The translations under genes were made by a program, and so were the position numbers. Positions 18,503-27,378 of a stretch of DNA of 64,000 bases are shown in pieces. The stretch covers positions 83,045 to 147,044 of the forward strand of contig JALOAJ010000001.1 in assembly GCA_023228885.1 (NCBI GenBank). Reading direction: 5' to 3'. The notes below the pieces were generated by a model. It made no database searches and was not told the origin of the DNA. It saw only the letters and a program-made list of their open reading frames with translations. This stretch comes from Bacillota bacterium. GTDB taxonomy: Bacteria > Bacillota > Clostridia > Monoglobales > Firm-18. Positions within the stretch are counted from its first letter, which is position 1; the number at the start of each line of letters is the position of its first letter.

Positions 18503-20701
18503 ATGGGTAAATCAAAATTGCAGAATTACGGCTTGTTTGCTCGTATTTTATTTTCATATATGACTATTATAGTCGTGCCGATTTCCGTATGCTTTTTTAT
18601 TATGAACAACATTATAAACACATTGGAATATGAACGGATAGAAACAAATTTGCTTTCATTGGAGCACTCAAGCGTGCAGTTTGAGGAGCGTTTGAACGAA
18701 ATGAATAATATCGCCATTGCGATAAGCCTAATACCAAGAATAAAAACTGTTTTGCATGGCAGCAAGACCTCGTATGATATTTGGCAGGCGCAGAAGGATT
18801 TGTTTTCCTTTAGCAACAACACATTCATAAATTCACTTTATGTTGTGTGTCAAAATGGGGTTGTCATTGCCCCTGATAATGCGTATGACGGAAGCATTGA
18901 GCAATACAATGTGTTTACATATAATGATATGGACTTTCAAAGCTTAACCGCGCATTTGTTTGAGGAGGATTTTATAAAAAGGATTTATCCTTCCGGCGAA
19001 ATCAGTTATAATGGCGATAAAAAAAATATGATAATGTATGTTCAAAAAATACCGATTGACTTTAATAAAGACAAATTGGGTTGCATTATTATGCTTGTTG
19101 ACGCTGAAAAAATAGCAAACATTATGGATAAGAAAAACAGCTATGTTGAAATAATCGACGGTGACGGTAAAAGCATTATCAAGGGCGGCGCAGCCGTAGA
19201 AACAACAAAAGCGTTAGGGAAAGAAAGAGGATATTATACACAAAATAATAATTTGGTTTTATATACTACATCTGAATCAACCGGGTATAAGTATTTGGCG
19301 GCAAATTCAGAAAACAGCATAATTCATCAGATTAAAACAATAAGAACAATCATAATAATCGTTATTTTTTTGTGGCTTGTTTTAGGTTCTGTCATATCGA
19401 TTTATTTTTCAAAAAAACATTCATTTCCTATACTTGAAATAACTTCAATGCTAAAGAGAGCAAAGCAGGGAAAGAATGAGCCTTTGAAACAGGAGGATTA
19501 TTCATACATAAAAGATTCGATTGTAAATATTTTAGAATCCAATGTTGGGTTAAGCAAAAAAGTCGATACACAAAAATTATTTGTTCAAACCGAATTTTTA
19601 TATAAGCTAATGAAAACAGGCTTTAAAAACAAAGAGGAGATGGATGAAGCCGGCAAGCTTGCGGAAATAGAACTATCCGAAAGCGCCTTCGTTGTTATAG
19701 GTGTGATGCTTGGGGAAGAAAACGCCGATGAACAAAAGAGCATGGTTTTTGCAATGCTTGAAGGCTATTCGAATACCTTTCCCATTGAAATCAAAAGCAA
19801 TATCTTAGCGGTTCTTGTAGTGTTGGACAAAGTTGAATTGATGAGGGCGGAAGTTGAAAAGATTATAAATCAAATAAGCGATTGGATTGTTTTTGCAGGC
19901 GTAGGAAGTATAAAGCATGACCTTATGGAAGTTGTAAAATCATGCAACGAAGCGCTGGATTTACTTGAAATTGCCAGCATAGAAAATGCAAATACAATAA
20001 TGTGGAGCGAGGACGCAACCAAAAGGGTGTGGAGTTATTTCTATCCGTTGGAAATTGAAAGCAAGCTTGTAAGGCTTGTTAAGGAAGGGGACGAAGAAGA
20101 AACAAACAAACTGCTAAACACTATATTCGTTAAAAACTATGTTGACAGCCAGTTATCGTATGATATGATGAAATATCTTATAATGGAGTTAAAAGGAACA
20201 ATTATCAAAATAATTGATTCTTTGCTTAGCATGGATTATAATTTTTGCGATAACATTAAAATCTTTATCGATAAGCTAAATGTTAAGCAAAACCCGATAG
20301 ATGATTTCCAAACTATTAAGGACATTTGCAGCATTGTGTGCAAAAGAGTTCTCAAAAACAAGAAAGAAAATAATGAGTTTGCGGATTTGATTATTGAATA
20401 TATAGACGATAACATTTCAAAACCCGATATGTATGTGGCAAGCATAGCTGATAAATTTAATGTGAATATAGATTATGCCAACAATTTGTTTAGGAAAGAA
20501 ACCGGGTTTTCCATCGCAACGTACATCAACAGGAAAAGAATGATAAAGGCAGCGGATGAGCTGAACAAAAAAGATTTATCGACTGAAAGGATAGCAGAGT
20601 TGTGCGGCTATAACAGCCCAAGGGCTTTTAGAAGGGCATTTAAAAGGTTCCACTCCCTCACACCCCAGGAATACAGAAATTTGTCCCGCGAAAAAAAATA
20701 G
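18503..20701 (+). CDS. Membrane-bound AraC-family transcriptional regulator
   Basis: 732 residues from the ATG at 18503, preferred over upstream TTG/ATG because GGAG (18491-18494) is 8 bp away. Two membrane segments (~18-38 and ~283-305, TIIIIVIFLWLVLGSVISIYF) flank an extracellular Cache-like sensor of ~245 residues. A cytoplasmic linker follows, and the last ~100 residues are an AraC HTH pair (VASIADKFNVNIDYANNLFRKETG, then IAELCGYNSPRAFRRAFKRFHSLTPQEYR). Regulators of this build sit next to LplB/YtcP transporter genes in many Bacillota and activate them on sensing extracellular sugar. It closes the first operon and precedes a promoter with the same tandem boxes as the operon's own promoter, so autoregulation is plausible. 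Confidence 0.88.
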   Translation: MGKSKLQNYGLFARILFSYMTIIVVPISVCFFIMNNIINTLEYERIETNLLSLEHSSVQFEERLNEMNNIAIAISLIPRIKTVLHGSKTSYDIWQAQKDLFSFSNNTFINSLYVVCQNGVVIAPDNAYDGSIEQYNVFTYNDMDFQSLTAHLFEEDFIKRIYPSGEISYNGDKKNMIMYVQKIPIDFNKDKLGCIIMLVDAEKIANIMDKKNSYVEIIDGDGKSIIKGGAAVETTKALGKERGYYTQNNNLVLYTTSESTGYKYLAANSENSIIHQIKTIRTIIIIVIFLWLVLGSVISIYFSKKHSFPILEITSMLKRAKQGKNEPLKQEDYSYIKDSIVNILESNVGLSKKVDTQKLFVQTEFLYKLMKTGFKNKEEMDEAGKLAEIELSESAFVVIGVMLGEENADEQKSMVFAMLEGYSNTFPIEIKSNILAVLVVLDKVELMRAEVEKIINQISDWIVFAGVGSIKHDLMEVVKSCNEALDLLEIASIENANTIMWSEDATKRVWSYFYPLEIESKLVRLVKEGDEEETNKLLNTIFVKNYVDSQLSYDMMKYLIMELKGTIIKIIDSLLSMDYNFCDNIKIFIDKLNVKQNPIDDFQTIKDICSIVCKRVLKNKKENNEFADLIIEYIDDNISKPDMYVASIADKFNVNIDYANNLFRKETGFSIATYINRKRMIKAADELNKKDLSTERIAELCGYNSPRAFRRAFKRFHSLTPQEYRNLSREKK

Positions 20702-20734
20702 TCCCTTGTTATAAAATGTGCCGCAATATATAAT
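20680..20734 (+). promoter_or_regulatory. Promoter of the second unit with tandem GTCCC boxes
   Basis: TTGTTA (20706-20711), 17 bp, TATAAT (20729-20734). TTTGTCCC at 20680-20687 and TAGTCCC at 20699-20705 lie 18 bp apart; the first GTCC is 46 bp before the -10, exactly as at 2292/2338. The upstream box is inside the end of the regulator gene. Confidence 0.65.
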
Positions 20735-20788
20735 TATAACACGAGGCTACGCAAAAATAAATTTATTATAAACGGAGGTAAATGGTTT

Positions 20789-22579
20789 ATGAAAAAAATT
20801 ATTTCACTAATGTTGGCGCTAAGCTTGTTTGCTTTATCTTTATTAATAGGTCCTTTTGCAAATGCAAATTCCGCTAATTTGATTAAAAACGGAGACTTTG
20901 AGATTTTCCCTGCCAGAGAAAGCAGCAATCCTCCGGGTTATTGCTGGTCTGCCGCCAACGCATTAGAAGCTAACTTCTATGCAGCAGGGCAATCCCTTGA
21001 TGCTATTGTAATGGAGGGGGTCGGAAGAAACGCCTCAAGAGGGCTGTTTATAAATGACATCCGCCCTGGAAATTATATTGCGCTGCGCAGCGAAAGAATT
21101 GATGTAGACCATACAAAAGGCTATAATTTCTCCGCGTGGGTAAAACCGGTTGAGGGAAACTGCAGGATAGGCATTAGGAAACTGAACAATGAGGGGGCGG
21201 AGCAGGGAGCGGTTTATTGGACAGATACGCCTGAATTTGTCGAAGGAAACGACTGGCAGGAAGTGCAGCTTTCTTTAGGACCGGCAGGTGCCGGGGCGGA
21301 TGTTGTTTTAACAAGCGCCACAACAAAATTAGAAATTGTCATTCTAAGCAGTTATACTAATACAAGAATGGATAAAGCGTATTTTGATGATATATCGCTG
21401 ACCGAAAAGTCAGATACCGATTTAATTCCTCCGGAATGGACAGAGCCTAATTTTATTGCCTCAAACATAACGCCAACTACGGTGGAGTTGGAGTGGACAG
21501 CCCCAGATTCTATAAATGGGCTGAAAGAATATACCCTGATTGCAAAAGATATAAAAACCGGTAAAACAGCAACATCTATCTTGGATGCCGGCGTAGAATC
21601 AACAGTAGTTACAGGGTTATCGCCCGGCAGGGAATACATGATGACATTGCAAGCTACCGATGAAAAAAACAATTCAACCACGGATGGTCCTGTTATCAGC
21701 TCGGTTGTAACATCGTTTGGCATTAGCTTGATAAATGGCAATTTTGAAAACGGGTATGAAGGGTGGTTTGTGTACAATGGACCGGAAAACAGCCCTTATG
21801 CAAATGTTTCAAAAGAAATTTCAACAACCGTTACGAAAAACTCCGGTGTAAGCTTGCATTTAACCGATAATAACCAAGGGTCGGGCTATGTTAATGTTTC
21901 ACAGCGTGTGGCGGTTGACCCTTTAAAAAAATATGCCATTTCAGGATGGGTGAAGCCGGAAAGCGGTTATGTTTCTGTTAAAATAAATCCTTTCAACTCG
22001 GACGGCGTATTGCAAGGCGTCTCCAATGAGTTTTTATTCAATGCATCCGAATCAACGCAATGGCAGGAAATAAGCCAAATCGGCGCAAGACAAGGCGGGG
22101 ATTTGGTTATCAGCGCACAGACAAAGTATTTGGAATTTATTTTTAACGCTTCGGAAGGTGCGGTGAGCAATAGCACCGGCGAAGGATATTTTGCGGATTT
22201 TTCCATAGAAGAAATACTTCCGATTATGTCCATTGATTGCAAATTTAAAAATGCAACAGATGAAGATAGAGATATAACGCAAACAGGGCTTGAAAGCGGC
22301 GATATAAAAGCTGAAATAGTTTTGAAAAATAATTCGACCGACCCGCTGCCGGCTGTTGGAATAATGGCTTTATATGATGATAATAAACTATTGCATGTAA
22401 CAATGGCTCAAACTGATGAAGATATTGCGGCAGGCGCCCAAAAAACGCTTACCATACCTGCAATAGGGGTAGACGACCCAACGGATAAATACAGCTTAAA
22501 GGTTTTTGTTTGGAAGGATTTATATGCTTTTGAGCCATATGCCAGCAGGCAATATGCGCTAAAAAAAAATAAACAGTAG
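20789..22579 (+). CDS. Secreted carbohydrate-binding/Fn3 protein; 5' part of a frameshifted GH71-like gene
   Basis: 596 residues, ATG with GGAGG 10 bp upstream. Signal peptide MKKIISLMLALSLFALSLLIG ending near ANA. Two CenC-like carbohydrate-binding domains begin NLIKNGDFE (~30-205) and LINGNFENGYEGWF (~310-475), with a fibronectin III domain between (~210-305, LSPGREYMMTLQATDE). A C-terminal Ig-like segment (ending KVFVWKDLYAFEPYA) matches the end of the protein at the left edge of the window. The frame stops just after a run of nine A (22561-22569), while the frame one base over continues without a usable start codon into a GH71-like protein. Joined, the two would give ~1647 residues, close to the 1636 of copy 1. 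Confidence 0.8.
   Translation: MKKIISLMLALSLFALSLLIGPFANANSANLIKNGDFEIFPARESSNPPGYCWSAANALEANFYAAGQSLDAIVMEGVGRNASRGLFINDIRPGNYIALRSERIDVDHTKGYNFSAWVKPVEGNCRIGIRKLNNEGAEQGAVYWTDTPEFVEGNDWQEVQLSLGPAGAGADVVLTSATTKLEIVILSSYTNTRMDKAYFDDISLTEKSDTDLIPPEWTEPNFIASNITPTTVELEWTAPDSINGLKEYTLIAKDIKTGKTATSILDAGVESTVVTGLSPGREYMMTLQATDEKNNSTTDGPVISSVVTSFGISLINGNFENGYEGWFVYNGPENSPYANVSKEISTTVTKNSGVSLHLTDNNQGSGYVNVSQRVAVDPLKKYAISGWVKPESGYVSVKINPFNSDGVLQGVSNEFLFNASESTQWQEISQIGARQGGDLVISAQTKYLEFIFNASEGAVSNSTGEGYFADFSIEEILPIMSIDCKFKNATDEDRDITQTGLESGDIKAEIVLKNNSTDPLPAVGIMALYDDNKLLHVTMAQTDEDIAAGAQKTLTIPAIGVDDPTDKYSLKVFVWKDLYAFEPYASRQYALKKNKQ
22561..22569 (+). other. Run of nine A at the frame switch
   Basis: Nine consecutive A follow GCGCT near the end of the gene at 20789. 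Removing one A, or a +1 shift, joins that frame to the open frame running to 25733. The upstream stop of the second frame lies at 22560-22562, so the two frames overlap only here. It may be a mutation, an assembly error or a slippage site. Confidence 0.75.
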
Positions 22580-25500
22580 TTTAAACGATAGTTTTGAATC
22601 AAGAGCGCAAACGATTCTTATCTTTGACAATGAAGAAGCCTGGAGTTTTAACGATTCTAAGCTGTTTGCAACTGTAAACGCTTTCGAGGAAAGCAGCGCG
22701 TTAACCGAAACGGAGCTTGAGAATTTTAATCTATTAACTGATTTTACATTTTTAAACGCTAATTCGCAAAGCTCCGTTTGCATTATTTTTGGATATAAAG
22801 ATACAAACGATTATTATTGCGTCGATATAGACGGCTCAAACGAAAGTTTTTCCATCAAAACGGCAGACCGTGTTTTGGACAGCCGTAAGTGCACATATCT
22901 TCCAAATAAAAAATATCATTTGCAGCTTGTGACCGAAGATGGTATTTCTGAAGCTATTTTAACGGATGAAACAGATAATATTGCGTGCGGGGTTGTTGCC
23001 CAAACTGAAAATACAAAGGGCAGGGTTGGATATAAGGTGGGAGGCAAGGTTAGCGGAGAGCTGATTTGTTTCGACAATCTGCTTGCAACAAGCGACATTC
23101 CGAAAATAACAACTTGGAAAAACCAACCGCTAAGCGAAAAAATTGTGCTGACCGATTATATGGTTCCAATGCCCCTATCTGATAAATACGAGTTTTATTA
23201 CCAGGACGAGCCGATATATACATCCGCTAATTTAGAAGATGATATACAACTGCGCATGGAGGAAAGCCGGCGCGCCGGTTTTGACGGTTGGACATATTTT
23301 TTGCCTTTAAGCTCACCGGAATCCTATATTGCGAAAATGGGTGAGTATATTGGGCATGCAAAAAGCTTGAAGACAAAAACAGGGAAAGACTTTTATATAG
23401 TTCCCCAATTAAATTTCACCGAGGATTGGGATATCTCGGTTGATAATGTAAGCAATGCAATTATTGGCATTCTCAGTCTTTATAGCGATGATTTACCGTT
23501 GTTGGATGGGAAACCTTTGATTTCAACATTCGGAGGCGATTATCTTTCGCCTATGCAATGGGATGCAGTTAGGAAAAAGGTGAAAAAATCTACCGCGTCA
23601 AAAAAGGATTTTTACTTGAAGCTTGAGATGGGGAAAATAAAAAGAGACCGCTTTAATGAAAAGGTTTTTAACCGTTACCTTGACATTGCTGATTGCGTAT
23701 ATTTATATTCAAGTTTTGACGACCCGCAAAACAGCAAAATAGAGGCAATGATAGCCGCAAGAAACCAAAGGGATGACAACAGAGAAATTAGCGCAACGGC
23801 AAAAAATATGTATTGGCGAACTGAAACAGGAACTGTTATTGACGGGCGCGGTGCAGATTTGTTTGTTAAGTCTTGGGAGTATATTATCGATAAAGGCTTT
23901 AACATTGCACATGTTACAACTTGGAACGATTATTCCGAAACGGCTATTGAACCTTCATATAATCGAAGCGATGTTATTTCAAAACTCAATTTAAATTATT
24001 CAAATATACTAAAAACAGGCGACTACATAGCGCCGAGCGAGGAAATTTATTTTGTGCAGCCGTCTGAAATATATAAAAATAGTGCGATTGAAGTTGAAGT
24101 TATCGGCTTAAAAAGAAACACTCCGGACAGACATTTTGTTTTTAAGCTTGAGGATGCAAACGGCAACACCCTTTACGAAACAGACCTTATGCCGTTTCCG
24201 AAAAACGAAAGAAAGATAATAAGGATAGAAATCCCGCCTTTATGCTTTGTAGGGCAAGAATGGGTGTATCCGATTTTATATGATGAAGATAATTTAACGG
24301 TTAAATACGGGGAATTTATCAACGTTAACAACATTACACGGAAAAACTATAATTACATATACAGAAACATTAACGAAATGTTATCTAAAGACGAAATTAT
24401 TTCAATCGTCCCTGATATTCAAAGTAACTTAATTGATGACATTAACCGGTTTAATATAGATGTATCAGGAATATCGGACATTTTAAATATTGACATTTAT
24501 CGGGGTTTTGATTATATGGGGAATAACGATATTCAACAGCGCGATTACCGTGTTTATAGCCATGGCGAGGTATTTTCGGTGCCAAACGATAAAATGCGTG
24601 CGAAAATAGCTGTGGAATTTCAAGGCGGGGGCATTACTTGGAATGGGCGAATTAATTTTGATGCCACGCCAACGATAGTCAATGTTGACGGCGCCTTACA
24701 GGGGACAGAAAAAATAGTAAATAATAATACCTATATCAGCTATAATTGCGCCACCCCTTTTCTAAGGGCATCTTCCGCAAATAAGGGCGTTGATGTTTTG
24801 TATATGGATATAATTTATCCTCCGGCTGAAAATATTACAATTCACTTTTTAGATTCTAATTTATCGGACATTACATTTACGCTAAACGAGTTGCTTGATG
24901 GTTCGATTCGCAAGTCCGAAACCAATAATAATGACAGTGTTGTTACAATTTCGTTGACGGACAGGGAGATAGCGGCAAAACAGGCGCTTGCTCCGTCCGA
25001 CGCATTTAGTTTTGCGTGGCGTTTAGAAAAGGCGGATAATGTAAAAAGCTGTTATTACTATGTTGGCGTTAAAACCATTGAAAACCGATTTATTAAATCA
25101 AAACCGATTTATTTGCATCAAAGTGTGGGTAATGAGCCTATTGCATCGTTTGATTTCGAGGAAGCCGCCGATGAGTATGGACCTTTGTATAAAGATTTGA
25201 GTGGAAACAACCAACGAATGATAGGCGGAGGAGGTTTCATTCATAGGTTACTTTATAATAATCCGGAAAGCTCCCCGCAACGGGTTGGGGGAAAACTTGA
25301 GTTTGATGGAATAGACGACTTTGCAGTTTTAACGGATAGCGCTATCCCGATAGGAGTAAATACCGTTTCTTTTAGGCTTACCTTGCATTCCATCAAAGAA
25401 CAAAAAATATTAAAAATCCGCAATGGGGGCTATAATCTTGAAATGTTAGCGGACGGCGCAATAAAGGTTGGAAGGAGAATCGGAAATAATTTTAATGAGT

Positions 25501-25733
25501 TTATTACCAAAAACAAGCTTGTTGCAAATAATGAGTATCAAATCGCGCTGACGCATTCCGAAACGCTGTTATCCCTATATGTTAACAATGAATTATGGGG
25601 TCAAACCGTGGCAATAGGCTTAGCAAATAACGGTCCTGCATTTATTGGTTCTAATGAAAGCGGAACTCAGAATATGCACGGGGTAATTGATGATTTTAAA
25701 ATATATAACAAGCATTACACAGAAATAAATTAG
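22563..25733 (+). CDS. GH71-like glycoside hydrolase, copy 3; 3' part of a frameshifted gene
   Basis: The frame is open from 22563, but no ATG/GTG/TTG occurs before the TTG at 22875, which lies inside a domain and lacks a good ribosome site. Residues encoded from 22572 (NSSLNDSFESRAQTILIFDN...) start a LamG/jelly-roll domain like that of copy 1, so the coding sequence clearly begins upstream of 22875. The catalytic region has VLTDYMVPMPLSDKYEFY, LISTFGGDYLSPMQWDAV and TTWNDYSETAIEPS (Trp350 counted from the TTG). The C-terminal LamG domain begins near IASFDFEEAADEYG. On its own the product lacks a signal peptide; fused to the upstream frame it would be exported. It ends 14 bp before the sulfatase gene. 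Confidence 0.7.
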   Translation, partial: KKINSSLNDSFESRAQTILIFDNEEAWSFNDSKLFATVNAFEESSALTETELENFNLLTDFTFLNANSQSSVCIIFGYKDTNDYYCVDIDGSNESFSIKTADRVLDSRKCTYLPNKKYHLQLVTEDGISEAILTDETDNIACGVVAQTENTKGRVGYKVGGKVSGELICFDNLLATSDIPKITTWKNQPLSEKIVLTDYMVPMPLSDKYEFYYQDEPIYTSANLEDDIQLRMEESRRAGFDGWTYFLPLSSPESYIAKMGEYIGHAKSLKTKTGKDFYIVPQLNFTEDWDISVDNVSNAIIGILSLYSDDLPLLDGKPLISTFGGDYLSPMQWDAVRKKVKKSTASKKDFYLKLEMGKIKRDRFNEKVFNRYLDIADCVYLYSSFDDPQNSKIEAMIAARNQRDDNREISATAKNMYWRTETGTVIDGRGADLFVKSWEYIIDKGFNIAHVTTWNDYSETAIEPSYNRSDVISKLNLNYSNILKTGDYIAPSEEIYFVQPSEIYKNSAIEVEVIGLKRNTPDRHFVFKLEDANGNTLYETDLMPFPKNERKIIRIEIPPLCFVGQEWVYPILYDEDNLTVKYGEFINVNNITRKNYNYIYRNINEMLSKDEIISIVPDIQSNLIDDINRFNIDVSGISDILNIDIYRGFDYMGNNDIQQRDYRVYSHGEVFSVPNDKMRAKIAVEFQGGGITWNGRINFDATPTIVNVDGALQGTEKIVNNNTYISYNCATPFLRASSANKGVDVLYMDIIYPPAENITIHFLDSNLSDITFTLNELLDGSIRKSETNNNDSVVTISLTDREIAAKQALAPSDAFSFAWRLEKADNVKSCYYYVGVKTIENRFIKSKPIYLHQSVGNEPIASFDFEEAADEYGPLYKDLSGNNQRMIGGGGFIHRLLYNNPESSPQRVGGKLEFDGIDDFAVLTDSAIPIGVNTVSFRLTLHSIKEQKILKIRNGGYNLEMLADGAIKVGRRIGNNFNEFITKNKLVANNEYQIALTHSETLLSLYVNNELWGQTVAIGLANNGPAFIGSNESGTQNMHGVIDDFKIYNKHYTEIN

Positions 25734-25747
25734 GAGGAATATTAAAA

Positions 25748-27274
25748 TTGAAACGAAGACCGAATGTATTGTGGATAATGAGCGACCAGCATAATGCAAA
25801 TTGCATGAGCTTTAAGGGGCATCCAAACGTTAAAACCCCCAACCTTGATAAGATTGCATCAAATGGCGTTGATTTTACCCACGCTTTTGCAAACAACCCA
25901 ATTTGCTCCCCGTCAAGAATTTGCTTTATGACAGGGCAGCATGTTCACACACATCTAATGTATGGCAATCGCAACACCGATTATCCCATCGCAAATAACG
26001 ACACAATAGCCTATAAGTTCAGACAATTTGGATATCAAACGGCATTAATCGGGAAATCGCATATGGTAAGAAAATGGGATAGTGATGGCTTTGAGCACAT
26101 CAGATATTGCGATATGATAGATAGCGAATGCGGGAATCCGATGTCCAATCATTATTTTAAATATCTTTATGAAAACGGTCTGGCTGATTTGTATGAGGAC
26201 GGAACGCCTAAGCCCGGTCAGGAGCATACATTGGACGGCAGCAAGCCTTCTTGTTTGCCTCATGAATTTTCTACGGAACATTTTATAGGAAAAGAAACAT
26301 TGGACTTTCTCAATAACAGGGATAACAGCCGACCTTTTTTTATACATATGAGCTTTCAACGACCACATGAACCTATAACCCCGTCAAAAGAACATTTTAA
26401 TATGTACAATCCTGATGATGTGGTCTTGCCGGACAGCGCTGTTGATTATTTTGAAAATCGATTTGCAGGCAAGCCGCAGCATATGATTGATATGTTAAAG
26501 GACGGGTGCGCATATCCCTTGGCTGACCCAAACTCGAGCAGACTCAAAAGGTGTTTGGCATCGTATTATGCAATTATTAGCGCGATAGATAATGAAATAG
26601 GAAAGGTGCTTGAAAAGCTTGAGGATATGGGCGAAGCGGATAACACCATCATTTTCTACACAGCGGACCATGGCGATTTTGCCGGCGAGCACGGTCTTTT
26701 TCATAAAAACTTCGGAATATACGAATCTATTCAGCGCATACCTTTTATTTTATGTTACCCAAACGGTCCTAAAGGCATAAAGTGCGACGGACTTGTAGAA
26801 TCCTTGGACTTTTATCCGACTATTTTTGAATTGTGCAATATCCCTATGCCAAAAGACAGGCAGGGCGCAACATTATTGCCTATGGTGTCAAAATCTTCTC
26901 CGTGCAAGGAAGAAATATTCTGCGAGTATGACTGGCTTGAAGAAAGAATTGTTGCGCTGCGCACAAAGCAGTATAGAATGGTGTATTATAGCGAAAACGA
27001 AACAGGAGAGCTTTATGACCGTGATGTAGACCCCGGTGAGATAAAAAACTTATGGAATGACTTAAATTACAGGGAAATTAAAATTGCGCTATTAAACAAA
27101 TTACTGTCATTTACTTTGAATAACAAAGGAATAACAAGTCTTAAAAATGATTTTGCAATAAACAAAAAAAGAGAATACGACCCGGTAAGCCTTGTGCATC
27201 ATAAAGGCCGCTACTGGAGCAGGCTTGAAAAAGCATACAACGAAAAGCTTGCATGGCCTCCAAAAGATTTGTAG
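25748..27274 (+). CDS. Sulfatase (formylglycine-dependent type I)
   Basis: 508 residues, TTG start with GGAGG 10 bp upstream. The N-terminal NVLWIMSDQHN strand carries the metal-binding Asp13 (Gln14 in place of the second Asp). The active-site motif CSPSR (53-57) has the Cys that an anaerobic sulfatase-maturating enzyme (anSME) converts to formylglycine. DHGDFAGEHGLFHKNFGIYE near residue 305 supplies further metal ligands. It resembles alkaline-phosphatase-superfamily sulfatases acting on sulfated glycans. No signal peptide is seen, so it would act on imported sugar. Located at the end of the second transcription unit, it suggests a sulfated substrate for the whole system. A hairpin terminator follows. 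Confidence 0.85.
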   Translation: MKRRPNVLWIMSDQHNANCMSFKGHPNVKTPNLDKIASNGVDFTHAFANNPICSPSRICFMTGQHVHTHLMYGNRNTDYPIANNDTIAYKFRQFGYQTALIGKSHMVRKWDSDGFEHIRYCDMIDSECGNPMSNHYFKYLYENGLADLYEDGTPKPGQEHTLDGSKPSCLPHEFSTEHFIGKETLDFLNNRDNSRPFFIHMSFQRPHEPITPSKEHFNMYNPDDVVLPDSAVDYFENRFAGKPQHMIDMLKDGCAYPLADPNSSRLKRCLASYYAIISAIDNEIGKVLEKLEDMGEADNTIIFYTADHGDFAGEHGLFHKNFGIYESIQRIPFILCYPNGPKGIKCDGLVESLDFYPTIFELCNIPMPKDRQGATLLPMVSKSSPCKEEIFCEYDWLEERIVALRTKQYRMVYYSENETGELYDRDVDPGEIKNLWNDLNYREIKIALLNKLLSFTLNNKGITSLKNDFAINKKREYDPVSLVHHKGRYWSRLEKAYNEKLAWPPKDL

Positions 27275-27290
27275 AGGTTGTAATTAATAA

Positions 27291-27331
27291 AGGGGCGGAG
27301 CATGAAAGCACCGCCCTTGATTTTTATTTTG
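27291..27331 (+). terminator. Rho-independent terminator after the sulfatase gene
   Basis: A stem AGGGGCGG / CCGCCCTT (27291-27298 with 27311-27318) is followed by GATTTTTATTTT. It closes the plus-strand unit and may also separate it from the convergent sulfatase gene. Confidence 0.75.
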
Positions 27332-27378
27332 AGTGTAAATGACGCTACCCAGCTAACAAAAAATAATGATTGATTAAA

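Noticed and set aside
22875..25733. TTG at 22875 as a genuine start of copy 3
   Set aside because: It lies inside a domain, has no ribosome site, and ~100 upstream codons are clearly coding.
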